Positions 62,220 through 64,000 of a stretch of DNA of 64,000 nucleotides are shown here, piece after piece. Location: positions 19,868,001 to 19,932,000 of the forward strand of contig OV277863.1 of NCBI GenBank assembly GCA_922989275.2, given 5' to 3'. This stretch comes from Gari tellinella (lineage: Eukaryota > Mollusca > Bivalvia > Cardiida > Psammobiidae). The position numbers and the translations under genes are program-made. Every line of letters starts with the position of its first letter. Position 1 is the first letter of the stretch. A model generated the notes under the pieces. The model ran no database searches. It had not been told where the DNA came from and was given only the letters and a program-made list of their open reading frames with translations.

Positions 62220-62465
62220 CAGTGGATAATCTGTTATTCTTTCCCAATAAACGCGTTTACGCTAAAACTATTATTTGCAGTGCAAACAGTTTGGAGCCAG
62301 ATCAGACGCCGGGTAACCCGGCGTCTGATCAGGCTCCAAACTGTTTGCCACCAAGATAAACATGAAATATCATAATTGTCCAAAAAAAATTCTTTTCTAC
62401 GTTTTAGTGCTTTGCGTTTGCGTACGTTTGCGTTTAAACGGGAAAGAATAACAGATTCTCCACTG
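62220..62465 (-). mobile_element. Family A MITE, consensus-like 246-bp copy
   Basis: TA-flanked; CAGTGGATAATCTGTTATTC / GAATAACAGATTCTCCACTG; same core as 55694-55939. Confidence 0.94.
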
Positions 62466-62585
62466 TACCATCATTCTGAGACACTTAATAAACACTTTTA
62501 CTTTTTAAATTTGTTATTGCAGTAACTTGTGGTTAAAAACGCATGCAAAAATAAAGACAGTAAAAATGTTGTTCATAACAAAATA

Positions 62586-62813
62586 GCTTAAAATGTGTAA
62601 AATTCTATGGATCAGTTAAAATTATTCGTCTGCATTGGGAGTGTCGTCTGCAATATTTTTTCAAGTCAGATTTAGGGGCCTTTTGACTTAAGAACTATGA
62701 TACGAGTTTCAAACAGTATGTATCCTGATCAGACGCCGCGTTACGCAGCGTCTGATCAGGATCAATACTGTTTGCAAAGTCACTTTTGGCGACATTGGCA
62801 ATAAAACAGTTAA
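62586..62813 (-). mobile_element. Family C MITE
   Basis: The right end TTGGCAATAAAACAGTTAA is the reversed start; core GTATCCTGATCAGACGCCGC, GTTACGCAGCG, TCTGATCAGGATCAATACTG; tail GTCGTCTGCAATATT on the left. The left boundary is approximate. Confidence 0.75.
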
Positions 62814-63039
62814 CAAGACTAACAAGCATATATACTGAGCGAAAAAAGATTAGACAGTTGTTTAACATGGGATTTCCCATAGACAGCATTTCCAGTTTTC
62901 TGTAGGTCTGGAAAGCAATAACAAAGAAATATGGAATAGCAGAAATTAAATAGAGGTTCACAGTTAAGGGAATGGCATTGCGAGATATCGGTTGCAATAA
63001 TTATTTTCCGAGTATTGTTGTTTCAAAATGTACTCTTTT

Positions 63040-63240
63040 TCAATGCAAAGGGAGGTAATTTGAAAAATCGCATTTTCAACGAACGATTGTACACACAGTT
63101 GTAAAGACTGATTCTCTAAATGCTGGATTTTTGTTCCTGGTTCCTTTTCCAACACCTCTGTAAATTTTATGAGGAAATCATGACTGAAATCTTGTTTATG
63201 AATGGTAAAGCAGTTACAATACAAAAGGAGTTACCTCCCT
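63040..63240. mobile_element. Small element with GGGAGGTAA-type inverted ends
   Basis: TGCAAAGGGAGGTAATTTG at 63045 is mirrored by AAGGAGTTACCTCCCTAT at 63226. This terminal motif is frequent in bivalve repeats (from general knowledge). No domain was recognised in the 86-codon frame on the minus strand. Confidence 0.5.
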
Positions 63241-63341
63241 ATACGCAGATGTTTAAAGCACAGTCGATATCTCTCTCTGTTCTATGATGTCATTATGCAA
63301 TATGAGTGATAAATTGTGCCGTACAGACGTGGTTTGCATCC

Positions 63342-63594
63342 TTAACCCTTTCCCTTATAGAAGCGACTTTTAGCACATTCATTTTATTCATCCGCTGAAG
63401 AAAATAGTTCCAAATTATACCGTAATGAATATGTGTCATATTAAATACTTTCCTTATTCTAGCAGTTAATAGCTTAAAGCAGGCTGAAAGTAAAGCAGAA
63501 TGCGCCTTAGGGCGCATTCTGCTTTACTTTCAACCTGCTTTAAGTAGTCACATATCTTCAATACTAGAAACAATGCTATCAGGTAAAGGGTTAA
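63342..63594 (+). mobile_element. Family D MITE, young 253-bp copy
   Basis: TTAACCCTTTCCCTTATAGA to GGTAAAGGGTTAA; perfect central palindrome GAAAGTAAAGCAGAATGCGC, CTTAGGGCGCATTCTGC. Third of three near-identical copies. Confidence 0.94.
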
Positions 63595-63814
63595 TGTATG
63601 ACTAAACTTTTTTCGCTCAGTATACATTACAATGCTGCGTAAGTTATAAGACAGCACAGACCGCAAATATACGACGAAACTGGGATGACGGCTAGACTTA
63701 GTTTACCCTGCTCTACAATGCAGCTAGTTTGGTTGGCTCATAGCATGAATCAATTGTTACCGTACATATGACATTTGGAACGAAATACGGAAAAAATAAA
63801 ATAAATTTTGCATT

Positions 63815-64000
63815 AAAGCATTATCCCCTGAAACTTCCAATGGACAATTCCAGTTTACAATAAAGGTTGGTCCATTTTAGACTATTTAGGGTTGGTTTTT
63901 ATACTATATAGCAAAATTACAAACAGTGAAGTGCCTGATTAGAGTGCTCCTCCAGGAGCCCTCTAATCAGGGACTTCACTGTTTGCATTACACAAGAAAA
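63815..64000 (+). mobile_element. Family F MITE cut by the window end
   Basis: CCCCTGAAACTTCCAATGGA, CAATTCCAGTTTACAATAAA, palindrome CAAACAGTGAAGTGCCTGAT, TAGAGTGCTCCTCCAGGAGC, CCTCTAATCAGGGACTTCAC, TGTTTGC. The right end is outside the window. Confidence 0.82.

Noticed and set aside
62964..63224. 86-codon minus-strand frame as an upstream ARM gene exon
   Set aside because: No ARM pattern, and it spans an element bounded by GGGAGGTAA-type inverted ends; no acceptor/donor pair in phase 1 was found.
1..64000. CRISPR array or prokaryotic operon
   Set aside because: No regular direct repeats with unique spacers, no Shine-Dalgarno-led gene chains; introns and eukaryotic transposons dominate. 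The many similar palindromes are dispersed, flanked by TIRs and not spaced like a CRISPR array.

Overview
The window reads as metazoan nuclear DNA, most likely from a bivalve mollusc. The reasons are widely spaced short exons with GT-AG borders, extracellular domains (ShK, Ly6/uPAR-like, VWA), LINE and tRNA-derived SINE debris, and an extreme density of short non-autonomous DNA transposons (MITEs). The bivalve assignment is inference from sequence flavour. No prokaryotic operon, rRNA, CRISPR array or functional tRNA gene was seen.

Two host genes can be supported, lying tail to tail. (1) On the + strand, 28056-39344, six exons splice in phase into a secreted-type protein: ShK domain, Ly6/uPAR-like cysteine module, Thr-rich linker, and a complete VWA domain with an intact MIDAS; the first (signal-peptide) exon was not found. 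(2) On the - strand, 61475 down to 42589, twelve exons encode an Armadillo-repeat protein with one repeat per exon. Every internal exon is phase 1-1 (123-141 nt), and the last carries an acidic C-terminal tail; the 5' end lies beyond the right edge. A lone ShK exon on the - strand (2526-2678) suggests a paralogous gene running off the left edge or a stranded duplicate.

Region by region: 1-12 kb is mostly gene-free, with hairpins, a diverged satellite carrying X-box-like motifs, a SINE and a LINE 3' end. 12.7-18.9 kb is a three-level nest (MITE, then a TA-element, then a nearly full-length two-ORF LINE). 22-24.5 kb is a 5'-truncated LINE between two 193-bp direct repeats. 28-39 kb is the ShK-Ly6-VWA gene, with introns full of MITEs and a 1.3-kb foldback. 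42.5-61.5 kb is the ARM gene, with introns that are almost pure nested MITEs, including a 2.8-kb foldback.

MITE family letters used below. A: TA target site, TIR CAGTGGAGAA. B: TA, TIR CAGCGCTCCCTCTCTACAAC. C: TTAA, TIR CCCTTTCAC. D: TTAA, TIR CCCTTTCCCTTATAG. E: TA, TIR CAGTAAAACCTCTCTATTAC. F: TTAA, ends near CCTGAAACTTTAAATGGAC. G: TTAA, TIR CCATTTGTGCC. H: TTAA, TIR GGGTGTATCAATGTCATGA. The main unexplained signal is that these families have unrelated termini but carry one of two shared central palindromes: A, B, C, F and G a GCAAACAGT..TGATCAGA type, D and E a CTTAAAGCAGG type. All coordinates are hand-read; exon borders come from splice consensus, phase and domain continuity, without transcript support.
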